DNA of 64,000 nt from NCBI GenBank assembly GCA_016874005.1, contig VGVQ01000018.1, forward strand, positions 1 to 64,000, given 5' to 3'. Within the stretch, counting starts at the first letter, position 1; each line of letters begins with the position of its first letter. A program made the position numbers and the translations under genes. The notes under the pieces were generated by a model. That model saw only the letters and a program-made list of their open reading frames with translations. It was not told the DNA's origin and did no database searches. Positions 42,951-51,936 of the stretch are shown here, one piece after another. Source of the DNA: Gemmatimonadota bacterium (lineage in GTDB: Bacteria > Gemmatimonadota > Gemmatimonadetes > Gemmatimonadales > GWC2-71-9).

Positions 42951-43564
42951 CGCTTGGGCAACCCGGGCAGCAACCCGCGGTAACCGCAGTTGGTGTTGGC
43001 GAGGATTCGGAATTTGACGGACCGAGCCGAGGCGTCGAACGCCAGGACCTCGATCTTGGCGTAGTAGGGGATTCCCAAGAAGCACCCATTGGGCAATGAC
43101 GATCGGGCGAACAACACCTGGCCGGCCCGAAGATTGGTCGGTTTGTCCACGATGTAGCCGACCTGCTGGGCTTCGTCGATCTCGTCGAAGGTCTCGGTCG
43201 AACCCTGCAAGCCCGCCCGTCCCGCGGAGGACTGATTGCGATCCGGCGGGGTTACCGCGGCAAAGGGGACGAACTGAGGGCCGTCGGTGGCGTTGATCCG
43301 GTAGAGGAAGTCGAACGGTGGGGCGTTGAGGATAGGCGGAGGGTCGAGTCCGAGGCGGACCACTCCCCGGGTCAGCTCATTGCTGTTGAGCGCGATGATA
43401 TATCCACTTGGCCGTTCGAGGGGCGTCCCATTGGCGGCGAACAGCTCCAGGGTATCGACCCGGTTTTCACGGGTAGCCGGCAGAATGGCGAAGGGGTCGT
43501 CGCAGGCCGCCAGGCCGAGGGCCGCCAATGCCCCGACCATCGCCGTTATCGTGCCGCGCGTCAT
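42947..43564 (-). CDS. hypothetical lipoprotein heading the serS operon
   Basis: This 205-residue protein has a signal peptide with lipobox LGLAAC at residue 21. The mature part is beta-rich with Asn/Pro-rich loops and two Cys near the C-terminus. I do not recognise it. It is the first gene in a tightly overlapping operon of translation genes, so it is probably carried along with them rather than functionally linked. Confidence 0.65.
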   Translation of the reverse strand: MTRGTITAMVGALAALGLAACDDPFAILPATRENRVDTLELFAANGTPLERPSGYIIALNSNELTRGVVRLGLDPPPILNAPPFDFLYRINATDGPQFVPFAAVTPPDRNQSSAGRAGLQGSTETFDEIDEAQQVGYIVDKPTNLRAGQVLFARSSLPNGCFLGIPYYAKIEVLAFDASARSVKFRILANTNCGYRGLLPGLPKR

Positions 43565-43613
43565 CCCGGAACGTTAAGAGCCGCGGGAATGTGGGTCAAC
43601 CCGCGTTCATTCC

Positions 43614-43643
43614 TTGACTTCCGCCGCGTGGCGCCGCTAGTCT
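43614..43643 (+). promoter_or_regulatory. sigma-70-like promoter for the roadblock gene
   Basis: TTGACT (43614-43619) and TAGTCT (43638-43643) are 18 bp apart. The ATG of the plus-strand roadblock gene follows 27 bases later. The promoter lies in the 105-bp gap shared with the divergent serS operon. Confidence 0.55.
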
Positions 43644-43669
43644 GCTCGCATCTTCGCGGCGGACATCGA

Positions 43670-44020
43670 ATGCGACTTCGGGAGACCATCGACGGTTGGC
43701 CGTCGCGGGGAGCGATCGCCTCCGCGGCGGTCGTCAGCGAGGACGGCCTGCTCATCCACGAGGCATTCACGGCGCCAGTCGATCGAGAAGCTGTCGCCGC
43801 TTTGGCGGTCACGGTCGTCCGGTCGGCCGCTCAACTCGGCGCGGCCGCCAATGGCGGCAACCTGGGCTCCGTGGTGGTCGAGCTGGCCGGCGGCCCCGCT
43901 ATCCTCTCGCCCCTGGACGGCGGCCACACCTTGGTGGTGATTGCCGCGGCCAATGAAGACATCGGGCCGGTACTCTTCGATGTCCGCCAGCACCGAGCCA
44001 CGCTCGCCAAGGGTGTCTAG
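43670..44020 (+). CDS. roadblock/LC7-domain protein
   Basis: This 116-residue protein is a single roadblock/LC7 fold: strands around GAIASAAVVSEDGLLIHEAF, a helix rich in Ala/Val with a VREA-like AAL stretch, then SVVVELAGGPAILSPL and TLVVIAAANEDIG. Such proteins are GTPase regulators or scaffolds. In bacteria they often partner MglA-like GTPases, none of which is in the window. It starts the plus-strand sugar-nucleotide cluster. Confidence 0.78.
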   Translation: MRLRETIDGWPSRGAIASAAVVSEDGLLIHEAFTAPVDREAVAALAVTVVRSAAQLGAAANGGNLGSVVVELAGGPAILSPLDGGHTLVVIAAANEDIGPVLFDVRQHRATLAKGV

Positions 44021-44023
44021 CCG

Positions 44024-45046
44024 ATGCGATGGGCGGTGATCCTGGCCGGCGGCTCCGGAACGCGGTTCTGGCCGTTGTCGACGCCACGGGTGCCCAAGCA
44101 GCTGCTCCCCCTGTGCGGCGCCGAGTCCACCGCCGAGGCCGCGGTCAGCCGCCTGACCGGGCTGGTCGATCGCAGCCGGATCCTCCTGGTGACCGGGCGA
44201 CACCTTGCCGGGCCCCTCGCGGCCCGCTTGGGTATCGAGACCGACAACGTCCTCGTCGAACCGGTCGCCAAGTCCACCGCCCCTGCCCTGGCCTGGGCCA
44301 CCCATGTGGCGACCCGTCGCGATCCGAAGGCCGCGGTGCTTTCACTCCACGCGGACTGGTACGTACCCGATGTCGCCGCGTTCCAACGGGTCGCGGCCGC
44401 GGCCCTCGAGGTGGCCGAACGGGAACCCTGCCTGGTGACGGTAGGCGTGGTACCGACCCGGCCGGAAACCGGCTATGGGTACCTGGTCCCCGGCGAACCA
44501 ACCGGCTCGGCCTTCCGGGTCGCCCGGTTCAAGGAGAAGCCCACTCCAACAGCCGCGGAGGAACTCATCGCGGGCGGAGCCCTCTGGAACTCGGGGCTCT
44601 TCGCCTGGCGGGGCTCCGTCTTGAGAACCCAACTGGAGCGCCACACCCCCGAGATCAGTCGGGGCCTCGGCGAACTCGATCACGGCAACGTCGCGGGATT
44701 CTTCGACGGGGCTCAGGAGATCTCGATCGATGTCGGATTACTCGAACGAAGCCCCGACGTGCTCACGGTCCGCGGGGACTTCGCTTGGGACGACGTCGGA
44801 ACCTGGGAGGCACTCGCCCGGGTTCGGCCCCCGGATTCGAGCGGCAACGTCCTGGTCGGTCCGGTCTCCGCCGTTTCGACAACCGATAGCATCGGCTGGA
44901 GCGAAGGTACCCCACTGGTCCTCGCCGGGATGAACGGTATCGTCGCCGTCGCGGCAAATGGCCGGCTGTTGGTCATGCCCCGCTCCAAGGCCGCTGAGTT
45001 GAAGCAGGTCCTGGACGCCTTGCCCCGCCCCGTTCGGGAGGTCTAG
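44024..45046 (+). CDS. manC: mannose-1-phosphate guanylyltransferase
   Basis: This 340-residue enzyme makes GDP-mannose for polysaccharide and glycan synthesis. The nucleotidyltransferase signature is VILAGGSGTRFWPLSTPRVP (residues 5-24), with the FKEKP motif near 167 and WNSGLFAWR downstream; FAWDDVGTWEAL is typical of this family. It lacks the isomerase domain of bifunctional ManC. It lies three bases after the roadblock gene. Confidence 0.9.
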   Translation: MRWAVILAGGSGTRFWPLSTPRVPKQLLPLCGAESTAEAAVSRLTGLVDRSRILLVTGRHLAGPLAARLGIETDNVLVEPVAKSTAPALAWATHVATRRDPKAAVLSLHADWYVPDVAAFQRVAAAALEVAEREPCLVTVGVVPTRPETGYGYLVPGEPTGSAFRVARFKEKPTPTAAEELIAGGALWNSGLFAWRGSVLRTQLERHTPEISRGLGELDHGNVAGFFDGAQEISIDVGLLERSPDVLTVRGDFAWDDVGTWEALARVRPPDSSGNVLVGPVSAVSTTDSIGWSEGTPLVLAGMNGIVAVAANGRLLVMPRSKAAELKQVLDALPRPVREV

Positions 45047-45047
45047 C

Positions 45048-46202
45048 GTGCGCCTGGTAATGCTCGACCCCACCGATCCCGGCCCCGAGTGGCAGCCCTT
45101 CACCGGCGTGCGCCCCGTGGGAGAGCTTCGGGTCGGTGCCCTCAAGGTATGGGAACGGTGGGCCCGAGTGCTCGGGGCGAGCTCGGTCCGGATGATCGCG
45201 CCGGCCAACCAGCACTTCGCCGACGTCGACTCGGTCGAGCCAGCGCCGCTGGATCTGGTCGGTCCAGCGGTCGTCGCGACGTCGGCCTTCGCCCCGGTCC
45301 TCGAGGATCTCCCCTTGCCGGCCGACAGCCGGGCGATCGTCGCCGGCGGGCACACGGTCGGCTGGTTCCTGCGGGACGGCGAGCGATGGAGCGGGCCTCT
45401 TCCGGAACGCGACGGCCTCGAGATCCGAGGCCTCCGCCTCGGCGGCGCGATCGACCTGCTCAACGGCTGCGAGCGCCTTCTCGAACGAGACTGTGCCGTT
45501 CTCGCGGCGGAGGGCTCGGATGCGGTACCCGCCGGAGCCGTGGTGCTCGGCGACCCTCAGGCGGTCGCGGTCCGGACCGCCTCGGTCGAGCCTCACGTGG
45601 TGTTCGACGTTCGCAAAGGTCCCATCGTTCTCGAACCCGACGTCGTGGTCCGGGCGGGGACTCGCCTCGAGGGCCCCCTGTACGTGGCGCCCCACACGGT
45701 GCTGCTCGGCGGCACCATCCGTCATTGCAGCATCGGTCCCCAATGCCGAGTCCACGGCGAGGTGGCCAACTCGGTCTTCCTGGGGTACGGGAACAAGAGT
45801 CACGACGGTTTCGTGGGTCACAGCGTGATCGGCCAATGGGTCAACCTTGGCGCGGGGACAATTACCTCGAACCTCAAGAACACCTACGGCGAGGTTCGGC
45901 TCGACCTCCCCACCGGTCGGCTGGCCACGGGACGCGCCAACGTCGGCACCCTGTTCGGCGATCACGCCAAGACCGCGATCGGCACCTTGCTGTCGACTGG
46001 CACCGTCGTCGGGGTCGGCGCCAATTCGGTCGCCACCCAGCCGCCCAAATATCTCCGGCCGTTCGCCTGGGGACTCCACGATCGACAGAGCCTCGACGGC
46101 TTCTTGACCGTCGCCCGCCGGGTCATGCCCAGGCGTGGAGTCGAGGTCACCGACGCCATCGCCAACTCTCTCAAGGCCATCTACCAACGACACGCTCGAT
46201 GA
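45048..46202 (+). CDS. alternative GlmU-family sugar nucleotidyltransferase / acetyltransferase
   Basis: This 384-residue protein combines an atypical N-terminal domain (about 1-170) with a C-terminal left-handed beta-helix (about 185-330, hexapeptide-like repeats such as VYVAPHTVLLGGTIRHCSIG and VNLGAGTITSNLKNTYGEV). This matches the alternative bacterial GlmU family (TIGR03991) proposed to make UDP-GlcNAc. No ordinary GlmU is in the window. It follows the guanylyltransferase gene by one base and overlaps the next gene's ATG. Confidence 0.8.
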   Translation: MRLVMLDPTDPGPEWQPFTGVRPVGELRVGALKVWERWARVLGASSVRMIAPANQHFADVDSVEPAPLDLVGPAVVATSAFAPVLEDLPLPADSRAIVAGGHTVGWFLRDGERWSGPLPERDGLEIRGLRLGGAIDLLNGCERLLERDCAVLAAEGSDAVPAGAVVLGDPQAVAVRTASVEPHVVFDVRKGPIVLEPDVVVRAGTRLEGPLYVAPHTVLLGGTIRHCSIGPQCRVHGEVANSVFLGYGNKSHDGFVGHSVIGQWVNLGAGTITSNLKNTYGEVRLDLPTGRLATGRANVGTLFGDHAKTAIGTLLSTGTVVGVGANSVATQPPKYLRPFAWGLHDRQSLDGFLTVARRVMPRRGVEVTDAIANSLKAIYQRHAR

Positions 46203-47020
46203 TCCGGCTGGTCGCGCTCGGTTCCGGGTCGCAGGGCAACGCCTTCGCGATCGACTCGGCGGATGGGGTGGTTTTGGTCGACGCCGGTTTCAGTGCCAAG
46301 GAACTGACTCGGCGCGCCGTTGCCGTCGGGGTCGACCTGACCAGGCTCCGGCTGGTGGCCCTGACCCACGAGCATGGCGATCACACCGCCGGGGCCCAAC
46401 GCCTGGCGAGGCGGCACGGCGCCCCGATCGCCGCGACCGAAGGCACCTTGCGGGCCATCGGGGCGTGGGGCGATTCGGCTCACCTCGTCCTTCGCTCCAG
46501 CTCGATCGTCGAGCACGGCGGGTATCAGATCGAATGCTGTCGCACGGTCCACGATGCCTTGGAGCCGGCCGCGCTCGTCATCGAAGCGGCCGAGGTGCGA
46601 GTCGGCTTCGGGTACGATTTCGGGCGGCCCACCGCCGGGTTGCGACATCTGCTTCGGGATTGCGACGCCCTGGTCGTGGAATCCAACTACGACGACGTCA
46701 TGCTCCGCACCAGCGGCTACCCCCCCTCGGTGCAGCACCGGATCGCCGGCTCGGGCGGCCACCTCTCCAATCGGTCAGCGGCCGAACTGGTCGCCGGGTT
46801 GTATCACGAGGGCCTCAGCGTCGTGGTGCTCGCTCACCTGAGCCAGCACTGCAACGCCCCCGACCTGGCCCGGGAGGCGGCCGACGGGCTGCTGCGGGCC
46901 CGAGGCTTTGCCGGGATCTTGGCCGTCGCCGCGCAACACACCCCCACCGGACCGTTCACGGTGAAGCCGAGCTTCGCGAAGCACCGGGTCGCCCCCCAGG
47001 TGGAACTGGAGTTTTCCTAA
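46199..47020 (+). CDS. metallo-beta-lactamase-fold hydrolase (YycJ/WalJ-like)
   Basis: This 273-residue protein begins with LVALGSGSQGNAFAIDS and has the zinc-binding LTHEHGDHTAGAQRL motif, VVESNYDD, and GGHLSNRSAAELVAGL with HLSQHCN at the end. YycJ-type members act as 5'-exonucleases or cell-wall-linked hydrolases. The start codon overlaps the previous stop (ATGA). The final TAA lies in a CCTAACG heptamer. Confidence 0.85.
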   Translation: MIRLVALGSGSQGNAFAIDSADGVVLVDAGFSAKELTRRAVAVGVDLTRLRLVALTHEHGDHTAGAQRLARRHGAPIAATEGTLRAIGAWGDSAHLVLRSSSIVEHGGYQIECCRTVHDALEPAALVIEAAEVRVGFGYDFGRPTAGLRHLLRDCDALVVESNYDDVMLRTSGYPPSVQHRIAGSGGHLSNRSAAELVAGLYHEGLSVVVLAHLSQHCNAPDLAREAADGLLRARGFAGILAVAAQHTPTGPFTVKPSFAKHRVAPQVELEFS

Positions 47021-47033
47021 CGCCGGAGGTTCG

Positions 47034-47537
47034 ATGAGCATCGCCGAGTCTGTCTTGCCTGAGTTCGATCACGAGATGGCCACCACCCGCCGGCTGCTCG
47101 AACGGGTTCCCGCCAACCTCGATTTCAAACCGCACCCCAAGTCGTTCTCGTTAGGCGACCTCGCCGCCCACATCGCCAACTTGCCTCATTGGGGCGTGGT
47201 CACCATGCAAGGAACGGAACTGGACGTCAATCCGCCGGGAGGACCGCCGTTCGTGTCGCCCAGTTATGGGAGTCGGAGCGACAATCTCGCGACCTTCGAC
47301 AAGAACACCGCCGCGGCGCGGGCCGCGTTGGCCGCGGCCTCCGATTCGGATTACCTGGTGAATTGGAGCTTGAAGAACGGCGGTGCCACCGTCTTCACGA
47401 TGCCGCGGGTGGTGGTGATCCGCTCGTTCGTCCTGAATCACCTGATTCACCACCGGGGCCAGCTCTCGGTGTACCTCCGAATGAACGAGGTGCCCGTGCC
47501 GTCGATCTATGGACCGACCGCCGACGAAGGCATGTGA
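47034..47537 (+). CDS. DinB-family protein
   Basis: This 167-residue four-helix DinB/YfiT-like protein has metal-ligand His at DLAAHIANLPHWG (about 42-54) and the LNHLIHHRGQLSVYLR helix (about 138-153). DinB proteins bind nickel or zinc; in some cases they act as thiol transferases that use mycothiol or bacillithiol. That fits with bshA in the same window, but here the link is only suggestive. It is followed by a coupled class V aminotransferase. Confidence 0.85.
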   Translation: MSIAESVLPEFDHEMATTRRLLERVPANLDFKPHPKSFSLGDLAAHIANLPHWGVVTMQGTELDVNPPGGPPFVSPSYGSRSDNLATFDKNTAAARAALAAASDSDYLVNWSLKNGGATVFTMPRVVVIRSFVLNHLIHHRGQLSVYLRMNEVPVPSIYGPTADEGM

Positions 47538-48727
47538 CCGAGCCAGCTCGCGATCGGCTCGCCGCCTGGCGAGCCGACACCCCCGGTACGGCGCAACGCA
47601 TTCATCTCAATAACGCCGGGGCGGCCCTGATGCCGCTGCCGGTCGTTCAGGCGGTGACCGAGCACCTGAACGCCGAGGTCGCCCTCGGCGGCTACGAGGC
47701 CGCCGACATCGCGGGCCCCGCGGTCGACGCGGCCTACGACGCGGTCGCCGGCCTGGTCGGCGCCCGGCGGCGCAACATCGCCGTCGTCGAGAACGCCACG
47801 GCCGCGATGGCGCAGGCCCTGGCGTCCTTCGACCTCGGCCCCGGCGACATCGTCGTCACCTCGAACGCCGACTACGTCTCCAATCAGCTGATGCTGATGG
47901 CGCTCCGCGACCGGAGGGGCGTGGCGATCGCCCGAGCCGCCGACCTGCCTCAGGGCGGTGTCGACGCCGCCGACGTCAGGCGCCTGCTTGGGGATGACCG
48001 GGTGAAGCTGGTGGTGATGTCGTGGATCCCGACGAACTCCGGAATGGTGCAGGACGTGGCCGCGGTCGGCGAGGCCTGCCTGGCCCGAGGAATTCCCTTC
48101 ATCCTCGACGGCTGCCAGGCCATCGGGCAGCTCTCGATCGACGCCCCAGCCCTTGGCTGCGACTTCCTGGCCGCCACCGGACGGAAGTTCCTTCGCGGCC
48201 CTCGCGGAGTCGGGTTCCTCTTCGTCTCGGATCGGGCTCTCGACGCGGGCTGGTATCCGCTCTCCATCGACCTTCGCGGGGCGACCTGGACCGACCCCGA
48301 TAGGTTCGAATTGGCCAGTGACGCGCGCCGGTTCGAGAACTGGGAGTTCGCCACCGGCCTGGTGCTGGGGTTGGGCGCGGCCGCCCGATACGCCTTGGAC
48401 GCGGGTGCCGAGGCGTTGACCCGAACGGCCTGGCTTGCCGATCGCCTTCGGGAGCGTTTGGGCGGCATCCCGGCGGTCCACCGCCTCGACCGCGGATCGA
48501 CCCAGAGTGGTATCGTGACCGTCGATCTCCGGCGCGACCCGTACCCGATCCTCCGGGCCCTTCGAGCGACCGGCATCAACACCAGCGCCTTCACTCGATC
48601 GGCTGCGGTGATCGACATGGACCGCAAAGGCGTTCGAGCCGGCCTCCGGCTGTCGCCCCATTACTACAACACCCTGGACGAGGTTGACCGCGCCGTCGAC
48701 ACCCTGGCCTCGCTCCTGGCGCAATAG
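47534..48727 (+). CDS. class V aminotransferase
   Basis: This 397-residue PLP enzyme has HLNNAGAALMP near the N-terminus, ILDGCQAIGQL and the PLP lysine in AATGRKFLRGPRG. It resembles EgtE/isopenicillin-N-epimerase-like and desulfurase-like members more than true transaminases. The GTG start at 47534 overlaps the DinB stop as GTGA, so the pair may act together. Substrate is unknown. Confidence 0.82.
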   Translation: MTEPARDRLAAWRADTPGTAQRIHLNNAGAALMPLPVVQAVTEHLNAEVALGGYEAADIAGPAVDAAYDAVAGLVGARRRNIAVVENATAAMAQALASFDLGPGDIVVTSNADYVSNQLMLMALRDRRGVAIARAADLPQGGVDAADVRRLLGDDRVKLVVMSWIPTNSGMVQDVAAVGEACLARGIPFILDGCQAIGQLSIDAPALGCDFLAATGRKFLRGPRGVGFLFVSDRALDAGWYPLSIDLRGATWTDPDRFELASDARRFENWEFATGLVLGLGAAARYALDAGAEALTRTAWLADRLRERLGGIPAVHRLDRGSTQSGIVTVDLRRDPYPILRALRATGINTSAFTRSAAVIDMDRKGVRAGLRLSPHYYNTLDEVDRAVDTLASLLAQ

Positions 48728-48772
48728 CCAGGAACCTCGCGGGCCAGTGCCTCTCAACTACGGACCCATGCG

Positions 48773-50176
48773 ATGACGGAATCCGGCGCCCGGACCGAGC
48801 TGGTGGCAGGCATCTCCCGAGGCCAGGCAGTCGCCATGGTGATCGGCTCGATGATCGGATCGGGCATCTTCATCGTGCCGGCCGACATGGTCCGCCAGGT
48901 GCAACACCCCGGGCTGGTCCTGCTGGCCTGGGCCGTCGCAGGGGTGATCCTGGTCGCGGGTGGCCTGACCTACTCCGAGCTGGGAGCGATGTATCCCCGC
49001 GCGGGGGGGCTCTATGTCTATCTCCGCGAAGGCATCTCCCCACTGATCGGGTTTCTCTACGGGTGGACCCTCTTCGCGGTGATCTGGACCGGCGGGGTGG
49101 CGTCGACCGCCGTCGGCTTCGCTCGGTTCGCCGGGGTCGTCTTCCCCGCGATCTCGCCCGAGGTGTTCCTCGGGGGCGTGGTGAACCTGCCCACGGGGCC
49201 GATCACCGTGGGGCTCAGTCCGCAGCGACTGGTGGCGGTCGGCTGCATCGTCGTCGCGACGGTCATCAACCTTCGGGGCACGGCCACCACCGCTTGGGTG
49301 CAGACCCTGTTCACCATCATCAAGGTCGCGGCCATGCTCGCCATCCTGGGCCTCGGGCTGACGATCGGACGAAACCCCGCGGCTCTGGCGGCCAACTTCG
49401 GGACCGACTTCTGGCCGGTCGGCTCGCTGGCCCCGCTGCTTCCTGCCTTCGGTTTGGCGTTGATCGGTCCCCTCTTCACGATGGACGGCTGGTACGCGCT
49501 CTGCTTCGCGGCCTCCGAACTCAAGCAGGGGGCCAAGAATCTCCCCTTCGCGCTGACGGCCGGTACCGCCTTCACGGCCACCTTGTTCCTGCTCATCAAC
49601 GTCGCCTACCTCTCGGTGCTGCCGGCCGCGGCGATAGCCGGCGCCGCGGAAGACCGGGTCGCCTCGGCCGTGATGGAGGGGGTCTTCGGTCCGATTGGCG
49701 GCAAACTCATGGCCGGGGCCATCATGATATCCGCCTTCGGGCTGGTCATCGGCCTGGTGTTAGGCGGCGCCCGGGTGTTCTACGCCATGGCCGTCGACGG
49801 GGTGTTCCTCCGCGCCGCCGGCGCCATCGACCCGGTGCGGCGAGTCCCCCGGAACGCGCTGCTGCTCCAGGCCACCTGGATGTCGCTCCTCTGCCTCTCC
49901 GGCAGCTATGCCCAGTTGATCGACTACACGACGGCGGCCTCGCTGTTGTTCGCCCTGCTGATTCCGGTCGCGCTGTTCGTTCTCCGGCGGAGACAGCCCG
50001 GCCTGGCCCGGACGGCCCCGGTGCCCGGATACCCCCTGATACCCTTGTTTTACACCTTGGCATCGGCCTGGGTCCTGGTCGCCATGGTCTGGCAACGGCC
50101 GACCTACACCTGGCCTGGCCTGGTGATCGTCGGCCTCGGAATCCCGATCTACTACGCCTCGAAACGGCGCCGATGA
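48773..50176 (+). CDS. APC-family amino acid permease
   Basis: This 467-residue inner-membrane transporter has about twelve hydrophobic segments, a GSMIGSGIFIVPADM N-terminal motif typical of the amino acid-polyamine-organocation family, and GGLTYSELGAMYPRAGG in the next helix pair. Substrate specificity cannot be told from sequence. The gene starts 46 bases after the aminotransferase gene and overlaps the next transporter by four bases. Confidence 0.88.
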   Translation: MTESGARTELVAGISRGQAVAMVIGSMIGSGIFIVPADMVRQVQHPGLVLLAWAVAGVILVAGGLTYSELGAMYPRAGGLYVYLREGISPLIGFLYGWTLFAVIWTGGVASTAVGFARFAGVVFPAISPEVFLGGVVNLPTGPITVGLSPQRLVAVGCIVVATVINLRGTATTAWVQTLFTIIKVAAMLAILGLGLTIGRNPAALAANFGTDFWPVGSLAPLLPAFGLALIGPLFTMDGWYALCFAASELKQGAKNLPFALTAGTAFTATLFLLINVAYLSVLPAAAIAGAAEDRVASAVMEGVFGPIGGKLMAGAIMISAFGLVIGLVLGGARVFYAMAVDGVFLRAAGAIDPVRRVPRNALLLQATWMSLLCLSGSYAQLIDYTTAASLLFALLIPVALFVLRRRQPGLARTAPVPGYPLIPLFYTLASAWVLVAMVWQRPTYTWPGLVIVGLGIPIYYASKRRR

Positions 50177-51411
50177 CCGCCGGGTGGTGGTCGCTCGCCG
50201 CCCTGGTGGTCGCCATCGGTCTGTCGATGGCGACCCGGCTCAACATTGGGGTCGTCGCAATCGGGTTCGCGTGGCTCATCGGCACCTTTGTGGCCCAGTG
50301 GCCGGCGGACCAGATCGTCGCGGGGTTCCCCTCGTCCCTGTTCCTCACGCTGACCGGGGTAACCCTGCTCTTCGCGATCGCCGAAACGAACGGGACGCTA
50401 TCGGCCCTGAGCGTTCGGGCCCTCCGGCCGCTCGGGCGATCCCAGACCCTGTTTCCCTGGGCCCTGTTTCTCCTCGCCGGCCTGGTGTCGTCGCTCGGTC
50501 CGGGCGCCATCATTTCGGTCGCCCTGATCGTTCCGATGGCGATGGCGATGGGCGGCTCGATCGGAGCCCCGCCGTTTCTTACCGCGTTGATGGTGGCGAA
50601 TGGAGCCAACGCGGGCGCGATGTCGCCGCTCAGTTCGGTCGGAATCATCGCCAATAGCAGAATGGCCGAGGTCGGCCTGGGCGGTCACGAAGGGACCGTC
50701 TGGCTCGCCAACTTCGCCGCCCACTTGCTGGTTTCGATCGCCGGGTACGCCCTGTTTCGGCGACCCGCGGCGAACGCACCGGCGGACCCGCCGACTTCCG
50801 AGCCGTTATCCCGGGCCCAGTTGGTAACGATCGCGGGGATCCTGGCCTGGGTGATCGGGGCCGTCGGATTCAAGCTCAACGTCGGTCTCTCGGCCTTCGC
50901 CGCGGCCGGGATCCTGATCGCGTTTCGATCGGCCGACGAGGCGGCGGCACTGCGGCGAATACCGTGGGGCGTGATCGTGATGGTCACCGGGGTTTCGGTA
51001 CTGATCTCGGTGCTCGAGCGCACCGGAGGGATGGACCTCTTCTCCGCGGGGCTTTCCCGGTTGGCGACCGCCGAAACCATCAACGGGGTGGTGGCTTTCG
51101 TGACGGGGCTCGTCTCGAGCTACAGCAGCACATCGGGCGTCGTGCTGCCAGCCTTCCTGCCCACGGCCCCAGACCTGGTGGCCCGGCTCGGTGGCGGCGA
51201 TCCTCTGGCCGTGGCGCTTTCGATCAACGTCGGCTCGTCCCTGGTCGATGTCTCGCCGCTGTCCACCCTGGGCGCCCTCTGCGTGGCAACCCAGGCCGAC
51301 GCCACCGACGCCAGGCGCTTGTTCCGTCAGCTCCTGGCGTGGGGTCTTTCAATGACGGTCGCCGGGGCGGTCTTCAGCCAACTGCTGGCGGGGTGGCTGG
51401 CGCGCAGCTAG
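50173..51411 (+). CDS. MatC-like/ion transporter-superfamily membrane protein
   Basis: This 412-residue protein has 11-12 hydrophobic segments. It begins with WWSLAALVVAIGLSMATRLNIGVVAIG-like sequence and has the paired GAIISVALIVPM and SPLSSVGIIAN segments characteristic of the MatC N-terminal (DASS/ion transporter) family for dicarboxylates. The start overlaps the permease stop (ATGA). Regulation and substrate are not visible. Confidence 0.75.
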   Translation: MTAGWWSLAALVVAIGLSMATRLNIGVVAIGFAWLIGTFVAQWPADQIVAGFPSSLFLTLTGVTLLFAIAETNGTLSALSVRALRPLGRSQTLFPWALFLLAGLVSSLGPGAIISVALIVPMAMAMGGSIGAPPFLTALMVANGANAGAMSPLSSVGIIANSRMAEVGLGGHEGTVWLANFAAHLLVSIAGYALFRRPAANAPADPPTSEPLSRAQLVTIAGILAWVIGAVGFKLNVGLSAFAAAGILIAFRSADEAAALRRIPWGVIVMVTGVSVLISVLERTGGMDLFSAGLSRLATAETINGVVAFVTGLVSSYSSTSGVVLPAFLPTAPDLVARLGGGDPLAVALSINVGSSLVDVSPLSTLGALCVATQADATDARRLFRQLLAWGLSMTVAGAVFSQLLAGWLARS

Positions 51412-51421
51412 CGAGCCTGGC

Positions 51422-51811
51422 TCAGGTATCCGGATCAGCTGGGACGGGGATGGAATCTGGGCGTGGGGTTGGCGGCCCAGTTCGCCGAAGGGTGATGGGG
51501 TCGGTGAGATCTCCACCGGAGAGGGTCATCCGATCGCCCTTGAGCTTGAGTTTGTAGATCTCCCATTCGCCGCCGAGCGCGATCATGATTTGATCACTCT
51601 TGAGCCGCCACCGGACCGTCTCTTTTCCCCATGAAGCCGAGGAATCGGGACGAATGACGACCGTCTTGGGGCCGTCGGTGTTGACCTTGCCCTTCTCGAG
51701 CTGCCAGGTACCGGCCAGCCCCGCGGCCGGCTTCGACGGTCCCTTCTGGGCAGCCGCCGTGTCGAACGAGAATACAGTCAACAGGGCGACAGCAAATCCG
51801 GTCACTCGCAT
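51422..51811 (-). CDS. small secreted hypothetical protein
   Basis: This 129-residue protein has a signal peptide (VTGFAVALLTVFSFDTAAAQ). The mature chain is beta-rich with a GTWQLEKGKV start and a Pro-rich C-terminus. The pattern resembles lipocalin-like or DUF-type secreted proteins but no family is certain. It ends 10 bases before the stop of the convergent transporter gene. Confidence 0.6.
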   Translation of the reverse strand: MRVTGFAVALLTVFSFDTAAAQKGPSKPAAGLAGTWQLEKGKVNTDGPKTVVIRPDSSASWGKETVRWRLKSDQIMIALGGEWEIYKLKLKGDRMTLSGGDLTDPITLRRTGPPTPRPDSIPVPADPDT

Positions 51812-51936
51812 CCTCGTCCTCGTGCTTGAATCCGCAATGCCGCTCGAGTCATCCCGGCCGTTCGTGTCTGGGGGCCCTCGGGCCTCGGTAGACGTCCGGC
51901 GATCCCATCGCGCACACAGCGTCCCGCGACATCGAT

